Source: Solirubrobacterales bacterium
GTDB taxonomy: Bacteria > Actinomycetota > Thermoleophilia > Solirubrobacterales > Solirubrobacteraceae
DNA: 42,778 nucleotides
Direction: 5' to 3'
Assembly: GCA_025964115.1 (NCBI GenBank)
Contig: JAOPZM010000163.1
Location: 1 to 42,778 of the forward strand
In this document: in pieces, positions 25,901-32,902 of the stretch
How the letters are laid out: every line of letters begins with the position of its first letter
Position numbering within the stretch: position 1 is the stretch's first letter
The notes under the pieces: generated by a model
What the model was told of the DNA's origin: nothing
The model's input: only the letters and a program-made list of their open reading frames with translations
The model's database searches: none
Made by a program: the position numbers and the translations under genes

Positions 25901-26359
25901 CTAGGCGAGGCCGATCTGCTGGGCCTGCAGCGCGGAGTTCCAGAAGGCGCCAATTTCGATGAGCCGGTCGCCGTCCCACCGGCTGGTTTGGACGAAGTCG
26001 ACGTCGAACGCCTTTCCTGTCGGCGGGATCGCGTTGCCGTCGGGCAGGGTCATCTCGCCGGTGAAGGTTCCTGTGGTGCGGGTGACAACGGTGATCCAGT
26101 CGCCGCTTCCGAACTGGACTGGATATGGGTCGTTGTCGACGTGGGCGTCCGGGAAGATGCTGAACATCTGCTTCATCGCTGCCGCGTGTGCTGCCCGTCC
26201 GTAGAGCGGCTCTGCGTTCCCTGTGATGTAAGCGATCATGTCCGGGTGATGGACCGCGTCCATCGCTGCGAAGTCGCGGGAGTTGAAGGCGTCATCGCCC
26301 TCCTTCATGAGCGCGAGGAGGTGTGGGGTCCGGCTGGTGTCGTCCGTCGTGGCAGCCAT
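25901..26359 (-). CDS. SnoaL/NTF2-like fold protein
   Basis: A 152-residue protein of the SnoaL-like polyketide cyclase/NTF2 superfamily. It starts with a helix (LLALMKEGDDAFNSRDFAAM) and HHPDMIAYITGNAEPLYGRA. A beta-sheet follows, with DWITVVTRTTGTFTGEM and GKAFDVDFVQTSRWDGDRL. The ATG at 26359 has a purine-rich AAAGGGAG site; the frame is open for 30 more codons upstream but these cross the regulatory region. It is divergent from the TetR gene, which probably controls it. Confidence 0.82.
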   Translation of the reverse strand: MAATTDDTSRTPHLLALMKEGDDAFNSRDFAAMDAVHHPDMIAYITGNAEPLYGRAAHAAAMKQMFSIFPDAHVDNDPYPVQFGSGDWITVVTRTTGTFTGEMTLPDGNAIPPTGKAFDVDFVQTSRWDGDRLIEIGAFWNSALQAQQIGLA

Positions 26360-26440
26360 GAGGGCTCCCTTTCTTGGTTGGTGATGCCCTGGATCACGGC
26401 CGCCTTGGCCGATCTCCGGTTGCTGAGTGGAACGTTCGAC

Positions 26441-26472
26441 TTGGATCAAATATTAGAGTGAACTATGATATT
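26441..26472 (+). promoter_or_regulatory. Promoter and imperfect operator between SnoaL-like and TetR genes
   Basis: TTGGAT (26441-26446), 17 bp, then TATGAT (26464-26469) form a good promoter whose predicted start falls on the ATG at 26476, implying a leaderless tetR mRNA. An imperfect 24-bp palindrome, AATATTAGAGTG/AACTATGATATT (26449-26472), overlaps the -10 and is a candidate autoregulatory TetR site. Confidence 0.55.
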
Positions 26473-26475
26473 AGC

Positions 26476-27195
26476 ATGCAGTCTATATTGTCCCTTGGAG
26501 CCGCTAAGCTGCGTGAGATGCCTAGCTCCGGACTGCGCGAGCGCAAGAAGGCGCGCACCCGCCGACTCATTGCCGGCACCGCGGCCCGCCTGTTCGCTGA
26601 GCGCGGCTATGAGCATGTCTCCGTCAGTGACGTGGCACGCGAGGCCGAGGTCGCCGAGCAAACGGTCTACAACTACTTTCGGACCAAGGGCGAGTTGGTC
26701 ACCGATCAGGACGAGGAGATTCGGGATCGGCTATGCGACCTGATCCGCTCTCGACCGCCCGCCGTTACTCCGGCAGCTGCCATTCGCGACTCCGTCCTAG
26801 AGTCCGTCGCCGGCATACGCAGTATCCCGGCGGACATCTGGCGTGGCGAGATCGGCTATCTGGCGGCCATCAGCCCCACCGTCCACCGGCTGGTGCTGGA
26901 GTTGACCGACCGCCAAGCCGCCGCTCTCGCCAGCGCCATAAGCGACACCACGGCCGTCGCGCCGGAGGTCGCCAAGCTGCAGGGGATCGCCCTCGCCGCC
27001 GTGTTCCAGATCATCATCAGCGAAGCCGGCCAGCGCACCCTCGAGGGCCAGAGCCAGGCAAAGATCGCTGACGAGCTGTACCCAATCGTTGAAAACATCC
27101 TCGACGAACTCGACCGCTGGCTCAGCGTCTCGGGATCGCCGACCAGCACGATGCAAGCGAGCAGCGCCACCCCGACCTTGCCAGGGGCTTCGTAG
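26476..27195 (+). CDS. TetR-family transcriptional regulator (cassette 3)
   Basis: A 239-residue regulator with the N-terminal helix-turn-helix RLIAGTAARLFAERGYEHVS, then VSDVAREAEVAEQTVYNYF and RTKGELV, and an all-helical ligand domain. The promoter position suggests a leaderless start at 26476; the ATG at 26518 (MPSSGLRERKK) is the alternative, closer to the usual TetR N-terminus. It likely represses the divergent SnoaL-like and cupin genes and itself through the palindrome upstream. The ligand is unknown. Confidence 0.87.
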   Translation: MQSILSLGAAKLREMPSSGLRERKKARTRRLIAGTAARLFAERGYEHVSVSDVAREAEVAEQTVYNYFRTKGELVTDQDEEIRDRLCDLIRSRPPAVTPAAAIRDSVLESVAGIRSIPADIWRGEIGYLAAISPTVHRLVLELTDRQAAALASAISDTTAVAPEVAKLQGIALAAVFQIIISEAGQRTLEGQSQAKIADELYPIVENILDELDRWLSVSGSPTSTMQASSATPTLPGAS

Positions 27196-27221
27196 CACTC
27201 ACGGCTAAGAGCCGGCCACCA

Positions 27222-27274
27222 GACGAGGAGGAGCAGCCTGAGCCGGACACGCACCCACGCTCGCTTTGTACCCC
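27222..27274 (+). repeat. Subterminal block shared with cassette 1 (copy 2)
   Basis: This diverged copy of 22650-22702 starts GACGAGGAGGAGCAGCC and ends CGCTTTGTACCCC, and lies only about 5 bp before core 4. In cassette 1 the block is 165 bp from the core, so the ends are mosaic. Confidence 0.55.
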
Positions 27275-27279
27275 CGTCC

Positions 27280-27322
27280 CTGAAAATCGTGGTTTCCCCG
27301 GTTCGAGTCCGGGTCTCGCCAT
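27280..27322 (+). repeat. attachment core 4 (tRNA-Phe 3' fragment)
   Basis: A 43-bp core with the G/C version of the inner T-stem pair (CCCGG/CCGGG) and one change in the variable loop (GTTTC for GTGTC). No 5' tRNA half precedes it. Confidence 0.88.
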
Positions 27323-27333
27323 TCTCCCTTTCT

Positions 27334-27342
27334 GCCTGCAAA
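27334..27342 (+). repeat. right-arm motif GCCTGCAAA of cassette 4
   Basis: It starts 12 bp after core 4, with TTTCT before it; after core 1 the context is AGTTCT, then the same GCCTGCAAA at the same distance. Confidence 0.65.
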
Positions 27343-27458
27343 TGAGCGTGAGGCGCTCGGTGGCGCGGTCGACCATCGGGCGGGACCTGTCGATGCCGAT
27401 ACCCACGAGTACGGGGGCGGTCCCCGTCGAGGAGTGCGTCGGCCCCGGGAGCCCCGCG

Positions 27459-28073
27459 TCAGTCGAGCCGGAGCCGCACGCGAGGATCGGCTTGCCTGGC
27501 TGCCATGAGCGCGGCGCCGAACGCGGCGAGCAGCAGCTCGCGTAGCTTCGCGCGCGGGAGATCTTTGCTTTCGGTCCAATCGAGGATCGCCGCGTCCATG
27601 TAGCCGAGCCAACCTTTGATCGCGATACGCAGCGCGGGCCTCGGCTTACGCCCCTCCGTCAGCTGGGCCAGGATGAGGTCCATGGTCCGCTGGCGGAAGC
27701 CCTCGACGAGCTCGCGGGCCTCCGGCAGCGTGGCCGCGCTCTGCAGCAGCTTCGACCAGGTTTGGGCGTTGTCTTCGATCCACGCGAGGTAGGAGTCGAG
27801 GACTTGCGAGAGCTGCTCGATCGCCGGGCCATCACTGCTGGGCTCGATAAGGCGCTGGAGCTCCTCGGCCTTCTCCGACACGGCGGCCTTGAAAAGGTCG
27901 ATCTTCGAAGGGAAGTAGTGGTACAGCAGCGGCTTCGACACTCCCGCCGCCTCGGCTAACTCACGCATCGAGATCTCCTCGAAGGAGTGCTTCGCGAACA
28001 GTTCGGCGCCGGCGTCCAGCAGCTGACGGCGGCGCTCGTCGACTTGCATGCGCGTGTAGGCGGGCTGGCTCAC
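27459..28073 (-). CDS. TetR-family transcriptional regulator (cassette 4)
   Basis: A 204-residue regulator. Its helix-turn-helix reads LLDAGAELFAKHSFEEISMR, then ELAEAAGVSKPLLYHYFPSK, an archetypal TetR_N domain, followed by a helical ligand-binding domain. I chose the GTG at 28073 (VSQPAYTRMQVDERRR); the frame extends 13 codons upstream into the operator region. It is divergent from the DUF2339 gene, and two inverted 17-bp boxes lie between them, so it probably represses both. Confidence 0.88.
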   Translation of the reverse strand: MSQPAYTRMQVDERRRQLLDAGAELFAKHSFEEISMRELAEAAGVSKPLLYHYFPSKIDLFKAAVSEKAEELQRLIEPSSDGPAIEQLSQVLDSYLAWIEDNAQTWSKLLQSAATLPEARELVEGFRQRTMDLILAQLTEGRKPRPALRIAIKGWLGYMDAAILDWTESKDLPRAKLRELLLAAFGAALMAARQADPRVRLRLD

Positions 28074-28094
28074 AGCTCCGAGTCTAGCCGATTG

Positions 28095-28155
28095 TTGACC
28101 GACGGTTGACAAGATGGGCCATGAGCTCTATGGTGCTTATCAACCGACGGTCAAC
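28095..28155 (+). promoter_or_regulatory. DUF2339 promoter flanked by two inverted 17-bp operator boxes
   Basis: A strong promoter, TTGACA (28106-28111), 17 bp, TATGGT (28129-28134), is bracketed by GTTGACCGACGGTTGAC (28095-28111) and ATCAACCGACGGTCAAC (28139-28155). These are reverse complements except at the first and central bases. The first box covers the -35 and the second lies just downstream of the -10, the classic layout for repression by the divergent TetR protein. Confidence 0.7.
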
Positions 28156-28170
28156 AGTGGGAGGAAGCCG

Positions 28171-30426
28171 ATGCTCGAGACAAGCCACGGACTTGACATT
28201 GAGGAGAGGCTCAGCCGGATCGAAAGCCAGGTCGAGGAGCTCAATGCGAGCGTGGGTCGAGGTCGGTCGCCCGCTGACACGCGCGCTGCAGGTGCGGTGC
28301 GACGCGAGCCAGACGTCGGCCGACAGACCCCCCGCCCCGCACCGCGTGCGACGCCCCACATCGAGATCCGCCTCGACTCCCGCTCGCCGTCACCGGAGCG
28401 CTCGGCTGAAGCGAGAGCCTCGCTCTGGCACCTCCCCGACCGCTCGCTCAGCGACCTGCTCGGCGGTCGCGTGCTCGCGTGGCTCGGCGGAGTCACGACG
28501 CTGGTCGGCATCGTCCTCTTCCTCGGCCTCGCCGTATCACGCGGTTGGATAGGCGAGGAGGCGCGGACCGGTCTCGCCGCGGCCGCGTCGTGCGCGCTTC
28601 TGCTCGGCGGGGCCTGGCTTCACAGCCGCCGCGGCAGAACCGAGGCGGCGAAGGCGATGATCGGGGCAGCGACGGCGGCGCTGTTCGCGACCTTGATCGT
28701 CGCCAGCCAGGTCTACGAGCTGATCCCGGCCGGACTCGCCCTCGCCCTCGCCCTGCTCGTCGGTGGCGTCGCGACGACCCTCGCGATCCGCTGGGGCGGA
28801 CGCGCGATCGGCGCAATCGGACTGGTCGGGGCGCAGCTATCACCGGTGCTGGTGGGCGCCTCTCCAAGCGCGGCGACGGTTGCGGTGCTGGCGCTCGCGA
28901 ACGCCTGCGCCGTCTGCGTCGTGGCGCGCCAGCGGTGGAGCTGGCTCGTGCTGGCGAGCGTGGTCGTGTGCGCTCCGCAATGGGCCACGTGGGTGCTCGA
29001 CGGCCAGTCCACGTTGGCCACCGCGGGGGCACTCGCCGCTTTCGCCGCCCTGGGGATGATCGGCGCGGTCGCATCGCAGGCTCGCTCCGGCGAGGAGCGA
29101 CTGCTTCGCGCGAGCGCTGCGGTGGCGAGTCTCAGCGCGTGTCTCGTCGCTGCAGTGGGGCGCGTCGCTCTCGACAATTCCTCCGGGGAGGCGCTGGCCG
29201 AGCTCTGGCTCGGGGCGCTGGCCGTCGCACACGTCGTCATCGGCGCCTGGCGCTTCCGCCGGGTGGCGCTGGCAGCGCCGATGCGTCAGCTGTTGATCTC
29301 GATCGGAGTGGTCCTCGCCGATGTCGCCTTCGCATTCGGCGGCAGCGGGATCGCGCTGGTCGTAGGCTGGGGCGCGACCGCCGTAGGGTTCGCGTGGCTG
29401 GTCGGCCGCAGCCAGCCACACACCCGTGACGGCATGCTGCTCAGCCTCGGGCTGGGCGTTCACATCGCGCTCACACTGATGCGGGCGCTCATCGACGCAC
29501 CCCCGGGCGGGCTCGGCTCGACCGACCCGCAGCTGATCCCACTGCTGTCCGTCTGCACCCTGGCCTCCACGTGCGTCGCCTCAGGCCTCCTCATCGGTAG
29601 CGGACGCCGGCGGCCGCAGGCGGCGATCAACACCGTGGGCCTTGTCTCGATCGCGTACCTGACGGCTTCGGCGTTCAGCGGCCCCGCGCTCGTCTGCGCG
29701 TGGTGTGTCGAGGCGGTGGCGCTCATGCAGCTCTGGCGAACATCGGGAGACGCGGTCGCGCGGTTCGGCGCGCTCGGCTTCCTCGGCCTCGCGCTGCTGC
29801 ACGCCCTCGTTGCCGAGGCGCCACCGGTCGCACTCGTGACGGGCGTGGACGACCTCGGCGCCGCCGTGGTTGCACTCGGGGCGATCGCGCTGGCCGCCGC
29901 TCGCTCCGGGCGGACGCAGACAGCCGATGCGCCGTGGAGACATCGTCTGCTCGGCAGCGCCGCCGCCACCCTGCTGTACCTCGTCTCCGTCGCAATCGTG
30001 ACCGTTTTTCAGCCCGGGACCGAAACCAGCACGGAAACGGTCCTCGACCTCACCGTGCGTCAAGAGGGACAGGTCCTGCTGAGCGCCCTGTGGAGCGTGG
30101 TCGGCGTGGGCGCGCTCGTCATGGGGCTGCGCCGGCGCGATGACACGGTTCGCAGGCTCGCCCTGGCGTGGCTGATGGTCGCGGTTGCCAAGGTCTTTCT
30201 GTACGACCTGTCGACCCTCACGTCTATCTTCCGCGTGGTCTCGTTCGTCGTGCTTGGACTGCTGCTGCTGGCAGGTGCGTACGCTCATCAGCGTCTGCGC
30301 CCGCAATCACCGCCCGACCTGCGCATGACACACGAGGACGACTCGGGGGAGCAAGACCCGGCCGCTGGAGTGAGCGAGCCACCGAAAACACCGCGTCGCC
30401 TCCCCATTGAACCTATGCGGCGATGA
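28171..30426 (+). CDS. DUF2339 polytopic membrane protein
   Basis: A 751-residue protein beginning with a soluble coiled-coil leader (LDIEERLSRIESQVEELNAS) and a Pro/Arg linker, then about twenty hydrophobic helices to residue ~710 and a hydrophilic tail. The motif LGGRVLAWLGGVTTLVGIVL at the first helix and the regular helix spacing fit the DUF2339 family, whose function is unknown. The ATG at 28171 has GGGAGGAA upstream; the open frame before it lies in the promoter. It is the large cargo gene of cassette 4. Confidence 0.85.
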   Translation: MLETSHGLDIEERLSRIESQVEELNASVGRGRSPADTRAAGAVRREPDVGRQTPRPAPRATPHIEIRLDSRSPSPERSAEARASLWHLPDRSLSDLLGGRVLAWLGGVTTLVGIVLFLGLAVSRGWIGEEARTGLAAAASCALLLGGAWLHSRRGRTEAAKAMIGAATAALFATLIVASQVYELIPAGLALALALLVGGVATTLAIRWGGRAIGAIGLVGAQLSPVLVGASPSAATVAVLALANACAVCVVARQRWSWLVLASVVVCAPQWATWVLDGQSTLATAGALAAFAALGMIGAVASQARSGEERLLRASAAVASLSACLVAAVGRVALDNSSGEALAELWLGALAVAHVVIGAWRFRRVALAAPMRQLLISIGVVLADVAFAFGGSGIALVVGWGATAVGFAWLVGRSQPHTRDGMLLSLGLGVHIALTLMRALIDAPPGGLGSTDPQLIPLLSVCTLASTCVASGLLIGSGRRRPQAAINTVGLVSIAYLTASAFSGPALVCAWCVEAVALMQLWRTSGDAVARFGALGFLGLALLHALVAEAPPVALVTGVDDLGAAVVALGAIALAAARSGRTQTADAPWRHRLLGSAAATLLYLVSVAIVTVFQPGTETSTETVLDLTVRQEGQVLLSALWSVVGVGALVMGLRRRDDTVRRLALAWLMVAVAKVFLYDLSTLTSIFRVVSFVVLGLLLLAGAYAHQRLRPQSPPDLRMTHEDDSGEQDPAAGVSEPPKTPRRLPIEPMRR

Positions 30427-30605
30427 CACGCGTGCCAGCCCCACCGCCACGAAGGAGTGGGTGCGCGCAACAGAATCCGTGCTCCCGGGACGGTTACATG
30501 TCGCCACGCCTCCATGCCCCGCTGTCGTCGACCGCCGGTCGCGAGGACAGCCCAAACTCCCTGGGTGGGGTGGGATCCGCTGAGGCGACGTCTGTCGGCG
30601 ATCGG
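30427..30605. other. Non-coding end of cassette 4
   Basis: From the DUF2339 stop to the hydrolase stop, about 565 bp have no gene. This part shows nothing recognisable; the rest is the type-B arm, core 5 and the beginning of cassette 5. Confidence 0.5.
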
Positions 30606-30744
30606 ATGGGCCCTGAGCTGCATCTCAGGTCCCAAAGTCACGGGGAACCAGCCGAAACTACGGGGATTGCGGCGTCAGCCGCAGGATGCACAAACATCAT
30701 GAGTTGTAGGCATTTCGTGGCCAAATCCCCACCGCTCTTAGGCC
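30606..30744 (+). repeat. Left arm type B, copy 2
   Basis: 139 bp related to 24948-25086. The hairpin is kept as GGGCCCTGAG/CTCAGGTCCC with one mismatch, AACTACGGGGATTG is identical, and the motif region reads GAGTTGTAGGCATTTC, a degenerate TTTGCAGGC shifted by one base (42 bp before core 5). Confidence 0.72.
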
Positions 30745-30787
30745 CTGAAAATCGTGGTGTCCCCGGTTCGAGTCCGGGTCTCGCCAT
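30745..30787 (+). repeat. attachment core 5 (tRNA-Phe 3' fragment)
   Basis: A 43-bp core with the G/C inner T-stem pair (CCCGG/CCGGG), otherwise as in core 1. No 5' tRNA half is present. Confidence 0.88.
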
Positions 30788-30991
30788 CCGCGTTTTGCCT
30801 GCTCAGGGGCATGTTCTGACTCGGAGCTGTGTCGCCTGACTGGTGGAGTTCTGGACCTGGTAGGTCCGCCCCATCCTAAACGCGCTCGTTTTTCGCGGTT
30901 TGCCGCGCGAACTGACGAGCGTCGGCTGCAATGTCGGGACCTTCTTGATCGCCGGAAATGGCTTGCTTGTGCTCACGCCTGCTACCGACGT

Positions 30992-31816
30992 TCACGACTG
31001 CAGGAAGGCCAGCAGGTCCGGGTTGATCGTTTCGGCTTGCGTGGTCGGCATGCCGTGCGGGAATCCTTTGTAGGTCTTCAGCGTCCCGTTCTGCACGAGC
31101 TCCGCCGACAGTGGTCCGGAGTCGGCGTAGGGAACGATCTGGTCGTCATCACCATGCATGACCAGGACCGGCACCGTGATCTTCTTGAGGTCCTCGGTGA
31201 AATCGGTCTGCGAGAAGGCCACGATTCCGTCGTAGTGCGCCTTCGCGCCGCCGGTCATCCCCTGACGCCACCAGTTCTCGATGATCGCCTCAGAGGGTTC
31301 CACGCCCGGCCGGTTGAAACCGTAGAACGGACCTGCGGCCAGCTCGCGGTAGAACTCCGACCGGCGGTTGGCGACCTGGACCTGAAAGCCGTCGAACACG
31401 CTCTTGGGCAGCCCGCCGGGGTTGGCGTCGGTCTGAACCATCAGCGGCGGGACCGAACTGATCAGGACCGCCTTTGCCACGCGGCTCTCACCGTGTCTTG
31501 CGATGTAGCGAACGACCTCGCCACCACCCGTGGAGTGTCCCACGTGAACAGCGTTCTCTAGATCGAGATGGGCAACGACCGAAGCCAGATCATCGGCGTA
31601 GTGGTCCATGTCGTGACCAACGCTGGTCTGTGTGGAGCGTCCGTGGCCACGCCGATCGTGAGCGATCACTCTGAAGCCATGCTGCAAGAAGAACAGCATC
31701 TGGGTGTCCCAATCGTCAGCCGACAACGGCCAGCCGTGGCTGAAGATGATCGGTTGGCCCGAACCCCAGTCCTTGAAGAAAATCGAGACGCCTTCGGTCG
31801 TAGTGATCGTGCCCAT
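30992..31816 (-). CDS. Alpha/beta hydrolase (non-heme chloroperoxidase/esterase type)
   Basis: A 274-residue hydrolase with the complete catalytic apparatus: the oxyanion [11 protein letters not shown], the nucleophile elbow GHSTGG, the acid in [11 protein letters not shown] and the His in [10 protein letters not shown]. The N-terminal [20 protein letters not shown] is typical of cofactor-free haloperoxidase-like esterases. They hydrolyse esters and perhydrolyse acids as a side activity; the natural substrate is unknown. The ATG at 31816 has an AAAGGAGGGAG ribosome-binding site, so the 30 extra in-frame codons upstream are not used. It is divergent from a TetR gene. Confidence 0.88.
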   Translation of the reverse strand: MGTITTTEGVSIFFKDWGSGQPIIFSHGWPLSADDWDTQMLFFLQHGFRVIAHDRRGHGRSTQTSVGHDMDHYADDLASVVAHLDLENAVHVGHSTGGGEVVRYIARHGESRVAKAVLISSVPPLMVQTDANPGGLPKSVFDGFQVQVANRRSEFYRELAAGPFYGFNRPGVEPSEAIIENWWRQGMTGGAKAHYDGIVAFSQTDFTEDLKKITVPVLVMHGDDDQIVPYADSGPLSAELVQNGTLKTYKGFPHGMPTTQAETINPDLLAFLQS

Positions 31817-31875
31817 CTGCGCTCCCTCCTTTGGTCTAAGCGCGGAACGCCCGCGTAGAGCACGAACATACATCC

Positions 31876-31897
31876 TTTCTCGACATCTGTCGAGAAA
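31876..31897. promoter_or_regulatory. Perfect 22-bp palindromic operator
   Basis: TTTCTCGACA-TC-TGTCGAGAAA is a perfect 10-bp inverted repeat with a two-base centre, midway between the divergent hydrolase and TetR genes. Its size and position fit the operator of the adjacent TetR regulator. Confidence 0.7.
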
Positions 31898-31933
31898 AGT
31901 GCGCACATGTTAGGTATGGCATGATCGACAGGA

Positions 31934-32566
31934 ATGAACTCGGCACGACGCCGCGCCCGCCACAACTCCGGTCCCCGACTCGGCGACCAGCGCCGCGCTG
32001 CACTACTGGCCGCGCTCGAGCACCTGCTCACAACCCGCCCACTTGCCGAGATCGCGATCCGGGACATCACCCGCGACGCCGGCCTGAGCCGCTCCTCCTT
32101 CTACTTCTATTTCCCGACCAAGGGCGCAGCCGTCGCGGCCCTGCTCGCCGATTTCCAAGCGGACATGCAGAAGGCGGCCGTCGCCTGGTATGACGGGGGC
32201 CCAGGCACGGCCCTGCAGCGCACACAAGCAGGGCTCACCGCCACGATCGAGCTCTGGCGTTCCAACGGCCGAATCCTCGTCGCGCTGCTCGACGCGACCG
32301 GAACGGACCCCGAACTACGCGAGATCTGGGACGCCTGGAACCAAGGATTCATCCAACGCGTCGCCGACCGAATCGTCGAAGACCGCAACGCCGGCCTCGC
32401 GCGCGGAACCGCGGACCCCCACGCGCTCGCGACCGCACTCCTCGGAGCATCCATCTTCACCGTGGAACAAGACCTCCGCGCGATCCTCGCAGGACAAGAC
32501 CCGTCCGACACAATCCAACCCGCGCTCGTCGAACTCTGGCACCGCACCCTCTACCAAAGCGATTAG
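31934..32566 (+). CDS. TetR-family transcriptional regulator (cassette 5)
   Basis: A 210-residue regulator related to the EthR-like branch: LLAALEHLLTTRPLAEIAIR, then DITRDAGLSRSSFYFYFPTK as the helix-turn-helix, then a long helical domain with WDAWNQGFIQRVADRI. EthR-type proteins have the same SRSSFYFYFPSK recognition helix and control oxidoreductase or hydrolase neighbours. It starts with the ATG at 31934 and probably represses the divergent hydrolase via the 22-bp palindrome. Confidence 0.87.
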   Translation: MNSARRRARHNSGPRLGDQRRAALLAALEHLLTTRPLAEIAIRDITRDAGLSRSSFYFYFPTKGAAVAALLADFQADMQKAAVAWYDGGPGTALQRTQAGLTATIELWRSNGRILVALLDATGTDPELREIWDAWNQGFIQRVADRIVEDRNAGLARGTADPHALATALLGASIFTVEQDLRAILAGQDPSDTIQPALVELWHRTLYQSD

Positions 32567-32745
32567 CAGGCGCCGCTGTCCACCGAAACGCACGGACCAC
32601 GCGATCCACGCGGTCACGACCGCCGTGACGACGACAGTCGAGATGGTTGTGGCCGACCTCAGTCCCGTCCGTCCCCGCAACAGCCGATCCTGCGCTCTGG
32701 CGACACCATCGTCTGCGTGCGGTGAGGCTGGCTGCTTCAAGCAAG
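32567..32745. other. Non-coding end of cassette 5
   Basis: No supported gene lies between the TetR stop and the type-A arm. The minus strand could encode a short hydrophobic segment (ATTISTVVVTAVVTAWIAW), but there is no start codon or ribosome-binding site for it. Confidence 0.5.
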
Positions 32746-32832
32746 CTACCGGTATCGACGTGGAATACGCGCGATCAGCGGCCCGCCGATTTGCAGGGCC
32801 TTTCTGACTTTTCCGGCACGGATTACCCGTGC
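32746..32832 (+). repeat. Left arm type A, copy 2
   Basis: 87 bp aligned without gaps to 22781-22867, about 12 mismatches. TTTGCAGGG (one change from TTTGCAGGC) begins at 32790, exactly 43 bp before core 6. Confidence 0.75.
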
Positions 32833-32875
32833 CTGAAAATCGTGGTGTCCCCGGTTCGAGTCCGGGTCTCGCCAT
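32833..32875 (+). repeat. attachment core 6 (tRNA-Phe 3' fragment), distal end of the array
   Basis: A 43-bp core identical by eye to core 5 (G/C T-stem version). It has a left arm but no right arm, as expected for the outermost junction with the chromosome. Confidence 0.88.
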
Positions 32876-32902
32876 ATCGTTGCGAGTCTGTACGTTGCCG
32901 GC

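Larger units (their letters stand above)
25130..27322 (+). mobile_element. tRNA-Phe cassette 3 (cupin, SnoaL-like, TetR)
   Basis: A 2.2-kb segment between cores 3 and 4. Neither arm motif is recognisable, but it shares a 53-bp subterminal block with cassette 1. The cargo is two small barrel- or NTF2-fold proteins and a TetR regulator; no integrase is present. Confidence 0.55.
27323..30787 (+). mobile_element. tRNA-Phe cassette 4 (TetR and DUF2339 membrane protein)
   Basis: A 3.5-kb segment between cores 4 and 5. The right-arm motif GCCTGCAAA is 12 bp inside its left edge (27334), and a type-B left arm with a degenerate motif (GTTGTAGGC, 30703) precedes core 5. The cargo is a divergent regulator/membrane-protein pair; no integrase is present. 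Confidence 0.65.
30788..32875 (+). mobile_element. tRNA-Phe cassette 5 (alpha/beta hydrolase and TetR)
   Basis: A 2.1-kb segment between cores 5 and 6. The right-arm motif is shortened (GCCTGC at 30797, 10 bp after the core), and a type-A left arm with TTTGCAGGG starts 43 bp before core 6. The cargo is a divergent hydrolase/regulator pair around a perfect palindrome; no integrase is present. Confidence 0.63.

Noticed and set aside
20284-32832. Integrase or excisionase gene within the array
   Set aside because: I looked for the tyrosine recombinase HxxR...Y pattern and serine recombinase motifs in all frames between the cores and saw none.
22868-32875. Five extra tRNA-Phe genes at the repeated cores
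   Set aside because: Only the 3' 43 bp are present. No D arm, no 5' anticodon-stem strand and no 5' acceptor strand precede any of them.
20241-32875. CRISPR array or integron attC array
   Set aside because: Repeat spacing is 2-3.5 kb with genes between, no cas genes, no IntI, and the repeat is plainly a tRNA 3' end rather than an attC hairpin.
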